Both the position numbers and the translations under genes were made by a program. Below, piece by piece: positions 1 to 7,425 of a stretch of 64,000 nucleotides of DNA. This DNA is from Microbacterium sp. STN6 (lineage in GTDB: Bacteria; Actinomycetota; Actinomycetes; Actinomycetales; Microbacteriaceae): positions 1,116,001 to 1,180,000 of the forward strand of contig NZ_JAPMIT010000001.1 in the NCBI RefSeq assembly GCF_026410545.1, read 5' to 3'. The first letter of the stretch is position 1. The number at the start of each line of letters is the position of its first letter. The notes under the pieces are model-generated. The model was given only the letters and a program-made list of their open reading frames with translations. It had not been told where the DNA came from and ran no database searches.

Positions 1-6
1 CCCGAG

Positions 7-441
7 ATGAAGGTGGAGATGTTCGAAGGCGACGTGGATGCGCTCGAGTATGTGCGGGAACGCGGCGTCGGCGCCCTGGCCGACAAGATGGGCATCGAGT
101 TCATCGAATTCACCATTGAACGCTCCGTCGCCCGCATGCCGGTCGAGGGCAATACCCAGCCGGCGAACCTGCTGCACGGCGGCGCGTATGTGGTGCTCGG
201 CGAGTCCCTCGGCTCGATGGCGGCCAACCTGCACGCGGGGCCAGGCAAGCTCGCGGTCGGCATCGAGATCAACGCCACGCACACCCGGTCGGCCACCAGC
301 GGCTACGTCACCGGCGTCTGCACGCCCGTACACCTCGGCCGCACGCTGACCACGCACGAGGTCGCCGTCACCGACGATCAGGGCAGGCGCTGCTCGACGA
401 TCCGCATCACGAATTTCATCAAGGACATGCCGGGCCGCTAG
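7..441 (+). CDS. PaaI-family hotdog-fold thioesterase
   Basis: A 144-residue protein of the size of single-domain hotdog thioesterases related to PaaI and MenI, which hydrolyse acyl-CoA thioesters such as hydroxyphenylacetyl-CoA or DHNA-CoA. The family signature is visible at residues 56-70: a His-Gly-Gly turn (57-59) opening the long hotdog helix, followed by the acidic residue at 66 in the GES segment that in relatives serves as catalytic base or nucleophile. The frame is open to the left window edge (codons CCC GAG before the ATG), so the true start could lie outside the window and no ribosome site can be judged. It is convergent with pdtaR, 11 bp apart. The substrate cannot be told from sequence; nothing nearby points to phenylacetate or menaquinone synthesis. 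Confidence 0.85.
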   Translation: MKVEMFEGDVDALEYVRERGVGALADKMGIEFIEFTIERSVARMPVEGNTQPANLLHGGAYVVLGESLGSMAANLHAGPGKLAVGIEINATHTRSATSGYVTGVCTPVHLGRTLTTHEVAVTDDQGRRCSTIRITNFIKDMPGR

Positions 442-446
442 CCCGG
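430..446. terminator. Short hairpin at convergent gene ends
   Basis: A 6-bp perfect stem (CCGGGC / GCCCGG) with a 5-base loop overlaps the thioesterase stop codon and lies 7 bp from the pdtaR stop. Its place between convergent genes fits a bidirectional terminator, but there is no T-run on either side and the stem is short. Confidence 0.35.
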
Positions 447-452
447 CTCACG

Positions 453-1061
453 CTAGGACTTCTTGGGCGAAAGCTGCTCGATGATCGCCTGCGCGACATC
501 GTGCATGGTGAGTCGGCGGTCCATCGACGCCTTCTGGATCCAGCGGAACGCCTCCGGCTCACTCAGCCCCATCTTCTCGTTGAGCAGGCCCTTGGCGCGG
601 TCGACGAGTTTGCGGGTCTCGAAGCGCTCCACCATGTCGGTGACCTCTGCCTCGAGGGCGATGATCTGGGCGTAGCGGGCCAGAGCGATCTCGATCGCGG
701 GCAGCAGGTCGTTCGGCGTGAACGGCTTGACGACGTACGCGAGGGCGCCCGCCTCGGTGGCGCGCTCGACGAGTTCCTTCTGGCTGAATGCCGTGAGAAG
801 TACGACGGGGGCGATGTGCGCCTTCGAGAGGCGCTCGGCCGCCGAGATGCCGTCGAGCTGCGGCATCTTCACGTCCATGATCACCAGGTCGGGGCGCAGC
901 TCGGTGGCGAGTGCCACGGCCGTCTCGCCGTCGCCGGCCTCGCCGACGACCTCGAAGCCGTTGTCGCGCAGGATCTCGACGATGTCGAGTCTGATCAGCG
1001 ATTCGTCTTCGGCGACGACGACTCGGCGGGGAACTGCGGGGGCGTTTTCCTGGTCACTCAC
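453..1061 (-). CDS. pdtaR: ANTAR-domain response regulator PdtaR
   Basis: Two-domain response regulator of about 202 residues, the length of mycobacterial PdtaR (Rv1626). The N-terminal receiver shows the acidic pair in AEDES, the phosphoacceptor Asp in IMDVKMP, the Thr in LTAFS and the Lys in VKPF. The C-terminal ANTAR domain (about residues 135-195) carries the typical RAKGLL segment and ends in a helical ASMDRRLTMHDVA stretch. ANTAR domains bind dual hexanucleotide hairpins in mRNA and act as antiterminators; PdtaR is driven by the cytoplasmic kinase PdtaS, which is not in this window. I prefer the GTG at 1061, giving a start of MSDQEN as in relatives; a TTG two codons upstream (1067) is possible. 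It is divergent from tRNA-Leu, with only 38 bp between. Confidence 0.93.
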   Translation of the reverse strand: MSDQENAPAVPRRVVVAEDESLIRLDIVEILRDNGFEVVGEAGDGETAVALATELRPDLVIMDVKMPQLDGISAAERLSKAHIAPVVLLTAFSQKELVERATEAGALAYVVKPFTPNDLLPAIEIALARYAQIIALEAEVTDMVERFETRKLVDRAKGLLNEKMGLSEPEAFRWIQKASMDRRLTMHDVAQAIIEQLSPKKS

Positions 1062-1099
1062 GATCAAAGCCTACGGTATCCTGAGTCTCGTTGTTGTGC

Positions 1100-1182
1100 G
1101 CCGGTGTGGCGGAATGGCAGACGCGGAGCACTCAAAATGCTTTGTCCGAGAGGGCGTGTGGGTTCGAATCCCACCACCGGCA
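1100..1182 (+). tRNA. tRNA-Leu (anticodon CAA)
   Basis: An 83-nt class II tRNA. The acceptor arm GCCGGTG (1100-1106) pairs with CACCGGC (1175-1181), discriminator base A at 1182. The anticodon loop CTCAAAA (1131-1137) gives anticodon CAA at 1133-1135, reading UUG. A long variable arm (GTCCGAGAGGGC) is typical of tRNA-Leu, and the T arm GTGGG-TTCGAAT-CCCAC is perfect. The CCA end is not encoded. UUG is a rare Leu codon in such a GC-rich genome, yet TTG is used as a start codon several times in this window. Confidence 0.97.
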
Positions 1183-1218
1183 CGCGCGGCATCGATGCGG
1201 CAGACGATGTGATCTGCA

Positions 1219-2280
1219 CTACTGCTGGTCGACGAGCGTGGCCTGAAGCGACAGCGACTTCTTTCCGCGCACATCTGTGATCGTCACGGTGTGCCCCACC
1301 TTCGCCGCGCGCACCGCCGCCACCAGATCGAGCACGGTGTGCACGTTCCGATCCCCCACCTTCGTGATGATGTCGCCCGGTTTGATGCCGGCGCTCGCGG
1401 CGGGGCTGCCATCCTGAACCTGAATCACCAGGGCGCCCTCGGTCTTCGACAGCTCGAGCTGGTCCGCGAGCTGGGGCGTGATGTCGCGGCAGACGACGCC
1501 GAGGAACGCGTGGCTCGCCTTGCCGCTCTTCAGGAGCTGGTCGGCGACGTCGGTCACGGTCGTCGACGGGGTCACGAAGCCGATCGCGACGGCACCCGAA
1601 CTCGGGGGCAGGTACGCCTCGGAGAGGCCGACGACCTGCGCCTGCCCGTTGACGACCGCGCCACCGGAGTTGCCTGGCGAGATCGGCGCATCCGTCTGAA
1701 TGAGGTCGATGAGGCCCTGCGGCGACTGGCTCGAGGCGGGCATGTTGCGGTGCAGGCCCGAGATGATGCCCGCCGTGACCGTCTCGTCGAGGCCGAGCGG
1801 GCTGCCGAGCACGATCGCGAGCTCCCCCACCTCGGGCTCGCTCTTCGCGAAGGTGGCCGCGGGAAGGCCCTTCCGCTTCGCCTTGATGACGGCCACGTCG
1901 GTCGTGTCATCGACCGCGATCACCGAGGCCTGCGCCTGCGCGCCGTCGGCGAACTGCACCTGCACGGTGTCGAAGGGCCGCTTCTGCTCGTTCTCCACCA
2001 CGTGCGCATCGGTGACGATCGTGCCGTCGCTGCGATAGATGACGCCGCTGCCGAGGCCGATCGGGGTGGTGATCGTGACGACCGACGGCTCGACCTGCTT
2101 GACGACTTCCGGCACGACAGCCAGAGAAGCGGATGTCGGCGCAGCCACCTGCGGCGCCGCGGGCGGCTCGCTCGTGGCGGCTGGCGCGGGGTTCGGCATC
2201 CCGGTGCACGCGGCCAGGGCCCCGGCCAGGGCCAGGGCCGCTCCTGTGGCCAGGACGCGTCGTGCTGTGCGAGCGCTCAC
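1219..2280 (-). CDS. S1C (HtrA-like) serine protease, lipoprotein
   Basis: A 353-residue extracytoplasmic trypsin-fold protease with one C-terminal PDZ domain. The N-terminus is a lipoprotein signal: charged start, hydrophobic stretch, then lipobox ALAAC with Cys25, so it is probably anchored on the outer face of the membrane. The catalytic triad is intact: His93 in TDAHVV, Asp128 in DTTDVAV, Ser205 in SPGNSGGA. The PDZ domain lies at about residues 258-350. HtrA proteases degrade or refold misfolded envelope proteins. The start is GTG. It begins 7 bp after the stop of the conserved gene at 2288-2710 and is probably co-transcribed with it. The lipobox is unusual for HtrA, which more often carries a transmembrane anchor. 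Confidence 0.92.
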   Translation of the reverse strand: MSARTARRVLATGAALALAGALAACTGMPNPAPAATSEPPAAPQVAAPTSASLAVVPEVVKQVEPSVVTITTPIGLGSGVIYRSDGTIVTDAHVVENEQKRPFDTVQVQFADGAQAQASVIAVDDTTDVAVIKAKRKGLPAATFAKSEPEVGELAIVLGSPLGLDETVTAGIISGLHRNMPASSQSPQGLIDLIQTDAPISPGNSGGAVVNGQAQVVGLSEAYLPPSSGAVAIGFVTPSTTVTDVADQLLKSGKASHAFLGVVCRDITPQLADQLELSKTEGALVIQVQDGSPAASAGIKPGDIITKVGDRNVHTVLDLVAAVRAAKVGHTVTITDVRGKKSLSLQATLVDQQ

Positions 2281-2287
2281 GGGCGGC

Positions 2288-2710
2288 TCAGCCGTCCTCG
2301 CGGTCGGGGTTGTCGAGGCGGAAGAAGTTGGACTGGCTGCCGTCGCTGCGGGTCTCCTGGTAGATGAAGTTCAGCTTGCGGTCGTCGAAGGTGGCGAACC
2401 ATTCGTCCCAGTCGACCTCGCGAAGGTTCTTCGTCTCGTCGCCGAAGTCGAACCGCAGCACGCCCAGGTTCTCGCCATGCTCCGTGCCCTCGACCGTGGC
2501 GGGCCTGCCGCCGCGCGCTTCGGCCCATTCCTTGATGACCTCGTGGCTCGTCGTCGCGAGGCTGCGTCCCTCGCGCTCCGGCTCATCGTCGGGCGACGTG
2601 ACCTCCTGCGAATACTTCAGCGAATCCGACGAGTCCGGTCCCGTGCGCACCTTGCCGCCGTCGGGGCCGGCCCCGACGTCATCCGTGCCGTTCGCATCGT
2701 TGTCTGCCAT
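2288..2710 (-). CDS. Conserved protein of unknown function
   Basis: A 140-residue soluble, acidic protein. The first 50 residues look disordered and charged. The remainder reads as a compact domain: a helix with KEWAEARG, a strand containing PATVEGTEHG, a strand LGVLRFDFG, then the WDEWFATFDDR segment and a closing part with FIYQE and SNFFRLDNP. I recall similar short proteins as common uncharacterised bacterial proteins, sometimes mislabelled as glucan-branching enzyme; nothing here resembles a GH13 fold. It probably heads a two-gene unit with the S1C protease 7 bp downstream and is divergent from the SGNH hydrolase. The ATG at 2710 is preceded by a GGAAGGA motif about 10 bases upstream. Function unknown. 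Confidence 0.82.
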   Translation of the reverse strand: MADNDANGTDDVGAGPDGGKVRTGPDSSDSLKYSQEVTSPDDEPEREGRSLATTSHEVIKEWAEARGGRPATVEGTEHGENLGVLRFDFGDETKNLREVDWDEWFATFDDRKLNFIYQETRSDGSQSNFFRLDNPDREDG

Positions 2711-2808
2711 GGCCGTTCGTCCTTCCGTCTCGCGGGCGAGGGCACACGCCCTGCCTTCGCCCTCAGGGTAGGTTCATGCGGCCGTCTCGTGAAGGGGTGC
2801 GCTGGCGA

Positions 2809-2821
2809 TAGCGTTGAGGCA
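2809..2821 (+). promoter_or_regulatory. Candidate leaderless -10 box for the SGNH hydrolase
   Basis: TAGCGT at 2809-2814 fits the actinobacterial TANNNT -10 pattern and its last T lies 7 bases before the A of the ATG at 2821, the spacing expected when transcription starts on the start codon. The only SD-like element (GAGG at 2816-2819) is one base from the ATG, too close to work. No clear -35 is seen. Confidence 0.35.
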
Positions 2822-3597
2822 TGTTCCAGAGCTTCGTGGCCATCGGCGACAGTTTCACCGAGGGCGTCGGCGACGAGCTGGGCGACGGGCGCGTGCGCGG
2901 CTGGGCCGACCTGGTGGCGCTCGGCCTCGCGGCGGCGAGTGCCCAGCGCGTCACCTACGCGAATCTCGCCATCCGCGGCCGCAAGCTCGGCCCGCTCATC
3001 GCCGAGCAGCTCGAGCCCGCCATCGCGCTGGCGCCGCAGCTGATCAGCCTGAACGGCGGCGGCAACGACATCATGCGCCCCCGCGTGACGCTCGAATCGA
3101 TCGCCGACCAGCTCGCCGAAGCTGCCCGCCGCGTGGTCGCCGCCGGCCCGCACATGCTGCTGCTGAGCGGGGCGAACCCCACGCACCACCTGCCCGCCGG
3201 CCGTCTCATCCAGAAGCGCGGAGAGCGCCTGGCGGCCCTCGTGCGCGAGCGGTATCCGCGAGACGGCGTGACCTTCGTCGACAACTGGGCCGACGCGACG
3301 CTCGCCGACATTCGCTACTGGTCCCCCGACCGCATGCACATGAACGCTCTCGGTCACGCGCGGGTGGCCTCGAACGTGCTGCTGGCGCTCGGCTGCGTCG
3401 TCCCCACCGAATGGGGCGTCGACGAGGTGGCCGAGGCGCCCGCCGGCGAGCGTTCGCGCCGCACGGCCGCCTACTACCGAGAGTATGTGCTGCCGTGGAT
3501 CGGCCGCCGGCTCACGGGCCGCTCCTCCGGCGACGGGCGCGAGCCCAAGTTCGCGGCGCTCACCCCGGTCGTACCGGGACCGTTCATCTCGGCGTAA
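2821..3597 (+). CDS. SGNH/GDSL-family hydrolase
   Basis: A 258-residue SGNH hydrolase (lipase/esterase superfamily). Block I with the nucleophile Ser is AIGDSFTEG near residue 10; block III is NGGGNDIM with the oxyanion Asn; block V is DRMHMN, giving the Asp-x-x-His pair. There is no signal peptide, since the catalytic Ser lies only about a dozen residues from the start, so the protein should be cytoplasmic. Substrates of this superfamily range from lipids to acetylated sugars and cannot be told from the sequence. It converges on the OatA-like acyltransferase, whose C-terminal half is another SGNH domain, with 30 bp between the stop codons. Confidence 0.92.
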   Translation: MFQSFVAIGDSFTEGVGDELGDGRVRGWADLVALGLAAASAQRVTYANLAIRGRKLGPLIAEQLEPAIALAPQLISLNGGGNDIMRPRVTLESIADQLAEAARRVVAAGPHMLLLSGANPTHHLPAGRLIQKRGERLAALVRERYPRDGVTFVDNWADATLADIRYWSPDRMHMNALGHARVASNVLLALGCVVPTEWGVDEVAEAPAGERSRRTAAYYREYVLPWIGRRLTGRSSGDGREPKFAALTPVVPGPFISA

Positions 3598-3609
3598 GGC
3601 GCGGCGGGT

Positions 3610-3624
3610 GCGGCGAGTCGCCGC
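3610..3624. terminator. GC-rich hairpin between convergent genes
   Basis: Perfect 6-bp stem GCGGCG / CGCCGC with a 3-base loop, placed exactly between the stop codons of the SGNH hydrolase and the acyltransferase. Position suggests a two-way terminator; no T-run. Confidence 0.45.
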
Positions 3625-3627
3625 GGC

Positions 3628-5835
3628 TCACGCCTGCGCGGCCAAGGCCCGCTTGAGATACGGCGCGAGCGTCGCCGCGTATGTGGCGGTCATGTGGCTC
3701 TTGTCGCGGTAGACCAGCACGTGGCCGACGACCGGATCGCAGGAATCCTGAGTGCAGAAGTCGTCGGTCATGTCGATCAGCTTCACGCGAGACGATGCAC
3801 CGGATGCCGCGGCGACCAGCGGGTCGTCGCCGATCGCGTCCGCTCGCGACTGGGCGCACGCGCCCGGCTCGAGACGCTGGGCGGGCTCACGCACCTCGAG
3901 GCACGTCTGCGCATCCGCCGCCGGGCGCGGGGTGTCGGCGATCACGTACACCGTGCTGATGGAGGCGGGCAGGGCCTTCCACGTCGAGCGGTACCCGGCG
4001 ACGGCGTTCTGATAGCCGCTCCTGCCAGCCTTGTCTGCGTACAGGTCCTTGATGTCGGCGGAGGTGATGAGCGCGCTCACGCTCGGCATGGCGGCAAGCT
4101 TGTCACGCACGAGCGAGTTCCACTTCGCGCAGCTCGTGACCGCCGCCGAGGCAGGGTCGCCAGCCCGCGTCGCCTTCGAGAACGCGCACGACCCCTTCAG
4201 CATCATGACGATGTGCCAGCCCTTCTCCTGCGCCACCGTCTCGAGCGCCGGCTCCCATTGCGCGGCGTGCGAGTCGCCCACCAGGGCGACCGTCTTGGTT
4301 GCCGCCTCGGCGCTCACGCCGCCCTCGCACACCACCGGCTTCACGGCGCGCGTGCCCGTGATGCACGTGTCTGGCAGGTCGTCGGCGACCGAGACCGGGC
4401 TCGGCGCGAGCACGCCGTGCAGGTCGTCGTTCTCGCACGGCTGCGGCGTGGCGGGGTCGATGGCGGATGCGCCCAGGCACGCGGGCATGGCGCTCACGAG
4501 AGCGGCCGTCTTCACCTGCGACGTCGCGATCGTGTGCTGCACGCCGTTCCAGGCCACCCCGCACACCGCGACGATGACCGCCATGGCGCCGGCCATGACG
4601 AAGATGCTGCGGCGGGGGCGCGCCCCCGCGAGCACCGGAGCGGTGCGGGTACGGTCCTCGACGTAGCGCTTGCTGAGGCCGGCGCAGGCGAGCGATGCGA
4701 ACAGGATGGCGACGAGCGTCACTGCGCCAGCCTCGTGGTAGCCCGGAATGAATCGGGCCAGCGCTAGCGGCACGATGACGATCAGCGGCCAGTGCCACAG
4801 ATACAGCGAGTACGAGGCGCCGCCGAGCCACTGCACGAAGCGGCCCATCATGAGGCCGCTCGGCGCCCAGCGCGCGTCGGGCAGCCCCGCGGCGATGACC
4901 GCGATCGTGCCGGCGACGGGGAGTAGCGCGGCGGTGCCGGGGAATGGCGTGTCCCCGTTGATGACGAACGCGGAGACGCCGATCGCGGCCAGCCCCGCCC
5001 ACGAGAGAACGGCGCAGACGGCGGGGCGCATCCGCAGCCCTGCGATGACGAACGCGAGGAGACCGCCGACGCCGAACTCCCACGCGCGGGTGAAGGTCGA
5101 CAGGTAGGCGACCGAGGGGTCGGTGGCGCTCAGGGAGATGCCGTACGCAAGGCTCACGGCGCTGCCTGCGCCCAGCACGGCGAGCGTGACGGTGCGCTGC
5201 ACGCGTGAGCGGGCGCGGATGAGCAGAGGAAGCAGGAGCAGCAGCGGCCAGACGAGGTAGAACTGCTCCTCGACGGAAAGCGACCAGAAGTGCTGCACGG
5301 GCGAGGCGAGGTTGCCTGCCGCGAAGTAGTTGACGGCATCCTGCACCAGGGCCCAGTTCTGCACGTAGAGCGCGCTCGCGCCGATCTCCCGGAAGAACTG
5401 CTGCCACAGCGCCTCGGGCACGAACGCCCACACGCCCACGGCCACCGCGACGAGCACCAGGAACGCGGCGGGCAGCAGCCGGCGAACGCGTCGGGACCAG
5501 AAGCGCACGAGGCGGATGCTGCCGCTCGAATCGATCTCGCGGATCAACTGGCCCGTGATGAGGAACCCGGAGATGACGAAGAACACGTCGACGCCGACGT
5601 AACCGCCGGGCAGGGCACCGGGCCACAGGTGGTACGTGACGACCAGGGCGACGGCGAGTGCACGCAGCGCCTGAACCTCGGGACGGAAGCTGCCGGGTCG
5701 CCCGCCCGCCTTCGTGCCCGACGGCGCGCTCGTGGTGTGCGTCGTCTCGGTCGTGCTGATCGCCTGAGAGGTGATGGCTGACTCCTTGCGTCTGGTGCGC
5801 TCGCGTCTCGTGTACGGCGGTGGCGAGCCGGGCAA
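3628..5835 (-). CDS. Membrane O-acyltransferase, OatA-like (acyltransferase 3 + SGNH)
   Basis: A 735-residue integral membrane protein in two parts. Residues about 50-410 form an acyltransferase-3 domain with about ten hydrophobic segments; His69 in TYHLWPG, the GVDVFFVISGF motif (81-91) and SVEEQFYLVWP (188-198) are signatures. The last third is an extracytoplasmic SGNH domain with LVGDSHA as block I and DKSHMT as the Asp-x-x-His pair. This architecture is that of OatA and relatives, which move acetyl groups across the membrane onto peptidoglycan or surface glycans. The start is uncertain: TTG at 5835 is the only start-type codon upstream of the first membrane segment, and no good ribosome site precedes it. 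Residues 1-50 are Ser/Thr-rich and likely cytoplasmic. The exact acceptor glycan is unknown. Confidence 0.92.
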   Translation of the reverse strand: MPGSPPPYTRRERTRRKESAITSQAISTTETTHTTSAPSGTKAGGRPGSFRPEVQALRALAVALVVTYHLWPGALPGGYVGVDVFFVISGFLITGQLIREIDSSGSIRLVRFWSRRVRRLLPAAFLVLVAVAVGVWAFVPEALWQQFFREIGASALYVQNWALVQDAVNYFAAGNLASPVQHFWSLSVEEQFYLVWPLLLLLPLLIRARSRVQRTVTLAVLGAGSAVSLAYGISLSATDPSVAYLSTFTRAWEFGVGGLLAFVIAGLRMRPAVCAVLSWAGLAAIGVSAFVINGDTPFPGTAALLPVAGTIAVIAAGLPDARWAPSGLMMGRFVQWLGGASYSLYLWHWPLIVIVPLALARFIPGYHEAGAVTLVAILFASLACAGLSKRYVEDRTRTAPVLAGARPRRSIFVMAGAMAVIVAVCGVAWNGVQHTIATSQVKTAALVSAMPACLGASAIDPATPQPCENDDLHGVLAPSPVSVADDLPDTCITGTRAVKPVVCEGGVSAEAATKTVALVGDSHAAQWEPALETVAQEKGWHIVMMLKGSCAFSKATRAGDPASAAVTSCAKWNSLVRDKLAAMPSVSALITSADIKDLYADKAGRSGYQNAVAGYRSTWKALPASISTVYVIADTPRPAADAQTCLEVREPAQRLEPGACAQSRADAIGDDPLVAAASGASSRVKLIDMTDDFCTQDSCDPVVGHVLVYRDKSHMTATYAATLAPYLKRALAAQA

Positions 5836-6020
5836 CCGCTTCGGGCGCGCACGAAAGCGCGACGCGTCGAGGCGGGCGCCCCCGCGCCCTCGCCGGGCCG
5901 GCTACGCAGCCGACACCGTCACTTCGACGCTACCCGCGGGCTGAAGGCGGGGCGAGGAGCTCCCAGACAGCTCTGAGGAAAGCCGCAGCCGGGGCAGATG
6001 TGGCCGTCAGCGGGCCGCGG

Positions 6021-7421
6021 TCAGCTCGCGCCGGCCGTGCTGCTCACCAAGCGGCGCACCGCGGCCGCGGGGATCGGCAGCCATTCCGGCCGGTTCCGTG
6101 CCTCGTAGACCGTCTCGTAGAGTGCTTTGTCGAGTTCGAGGGCATCGAGAAGCGCCTGCGGCTCGGTGTCGCCGCCGACCGACCGGTACCCCTCGAGAAA
6201 CGCCTCGCGGCAGCGTTCGGCCCAGCCGTGGCCGTCTGGCGCACCCGGCACGGCGCCGGCCACGTAGTCGAAGCTGCGAAGCATGCCCGCCACATCGCGC
6301 AGTGCCACATCGGGGCGCGACCGCTCGGGAAGGGGGCGCGCCGGCTCGCCCTCGAAGTCGATAATGGCCCAGCTGCCGCCCGCGACCGAGAGAACCTGAC
6401 CCAGGTGCAGGTCACCGTGGATGCGCTGCAGGGGCGGCCATGCGCTGGCGGCGGCGCGAGCGTAGACGGCCGTGATGCGCTCGCGCAGCGGAGCAAGCTC
6501 GGGAAGCTCCTCGATCGCCTCGTCCAGGCGCCGGGCCCACGCAGCCCCCATCGCGGCGATGTCTTCGGGTTCGGCGGGCTGCGAGGTGAGAGCCGACCGC
6601 AGACCCACGTGCACCTCGGCGAGGGCCGAACCGATGGCCCGGGCGCTCGGGGTGAACTCCGCGCCCCTGGCGGCCGCGCCAAGCGCGAGCCGCCAGGCAT
6701 CCTCGGCCCCTACGAGGAACTCCTGCGCGAACGCGAGGTGGCCCGTGGCCCGCCCGCCCGGCGCCGACCGGTCGTTCCATTCGCCGACGAGGCTGCCGAT
6801 GGTCTGCGGCACGGCCGTCGACCCCGCCTCGAACAGCGCCTGCTGCAGCGTCACGTCGGGGTTCTCGCCGTGGTGCAGCGCCCGGAAGACCTTGCAGATG
6901 AGCCGGGGCAGACTGGCGGTCTCGTCGAAGCGGTACACGATCGAGGTGTTCGACTGCTCGCCGTCGAGCACCGCGGAGGTCATGCGCTGGTAGGTGAACG
7001 GCCGCGCGGAGCGGCCATGCGCATCCGCTCGGTCACCCGTGGCATGGCCGTCGTCGACGATGAGCGCGAGAAGGGCCTCGGCGAAGGCGGCATCGCGAGG
7101 GCCGTCGTAGAGGTAGCGCGGCTCGACGAGTTCGCCGTCGAGGCCGTCGTCGTCTTCGCTCCTGCCCTCGCCGAGCACGCCGATCAGCGCAGCCTCGCCG
7201 CCCGACAGCGGTTCGCGGCGCTCGGCGACCGGCACCTGGTAGAGCACAGAACGGCCGTCCCGCTCGTCCATGACCAGATGGATGCGCGAGTGCACCCCGG
7301 CGGATGCGGCAAGCTCGACGGTGCCGATGATGCGAAGGGCGGGCGCTCGGCCCTTGCCCGTGTACCAGCGCTGGCGCGGCATCCACCCCGTGAGGAGGTC
7401 GATTCGCGATGACGCCGGCAT
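6021..7421 (-). CDS. Maltokinase-like aminoglycoside-phosphotransferase-fold kinase
   Basis: A 466-residue protein, the length of actinobacterial maltokinases (Mak/Pep2), which phosphorylate maltose to maltose 1-phosphate for the GlgE glucan pathway. It starts with the cap segment that includes WMPRQRWYTGKG and ends with the kinase core: catalytic loop HGDLHLGQ near residue 335 and the metal-binding IDFEGEP near residue 355. It is the last gene of the glgX-treY-treZ set, 4 bp after treZ. Usually such kinases stand with treS, glgE or glgB, none of which is in view. Glucosamine kinases of actinobacteria are close homologues with the same motifs, so the substrate could be glucosamine instead; I hold maltokinase as likely but not certain. 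Confidence 0.85.
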   Translation of the reverse strand: MPASSRIDLLTGWMPRQRWYTGKGRAPALRIIGTVELAASAGVHSRIHLVMDERDGRSVLYQVPVAERREPLSGGEAALIGVLGEGRSEDDDGLDGELVEPRYLYDGPRDAAFAEALLALIVDDGHATGDRADAHGRSARPFTYQRMTSAVLDGEQSNTSIVYRFDETASLPRLICKVFRALHHGENPDVTLQQALFEAGSTAVPQTIGSLVGEWNDRSAPGGRATGHLAFAQEFLVGAEDAWRLALGAAARGAEFTPSARAIGSALAEVHVGLRSALTSQPAEPEDIAAMGAAWARRLDEAIEELPELAPLRERITAVYARAAASAWPPLQRIHGDLHLGQVLSVAGGSWAIIDFEGEPARPLPERSRPDVALRDVAGMLRSFDYVAGAVPGAPDGHGWAERCREAFLEGYRSVGGDTEPQALLDALELDKALYETVYEARNRPEWLPIPAAAVRRLVSSTAGAS

Positions 7422-7425
7422 ACGC

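Noticed and set aside
5836-6020. Gap of 185 bp between the maltokinase end and the acyltransferase start, checked for RNA genes or a terminator
   Set aside because: Only a 5-bp GAGCT/AGCTC stem (5957-5973) was seen; nothing convincing.
5820-7412. A 530-codon open frame on the plus strand opposite the maltokinase
   Set aside because: Antisense shadow; the minus-strand kinase motifs and operon spacing are decisive.
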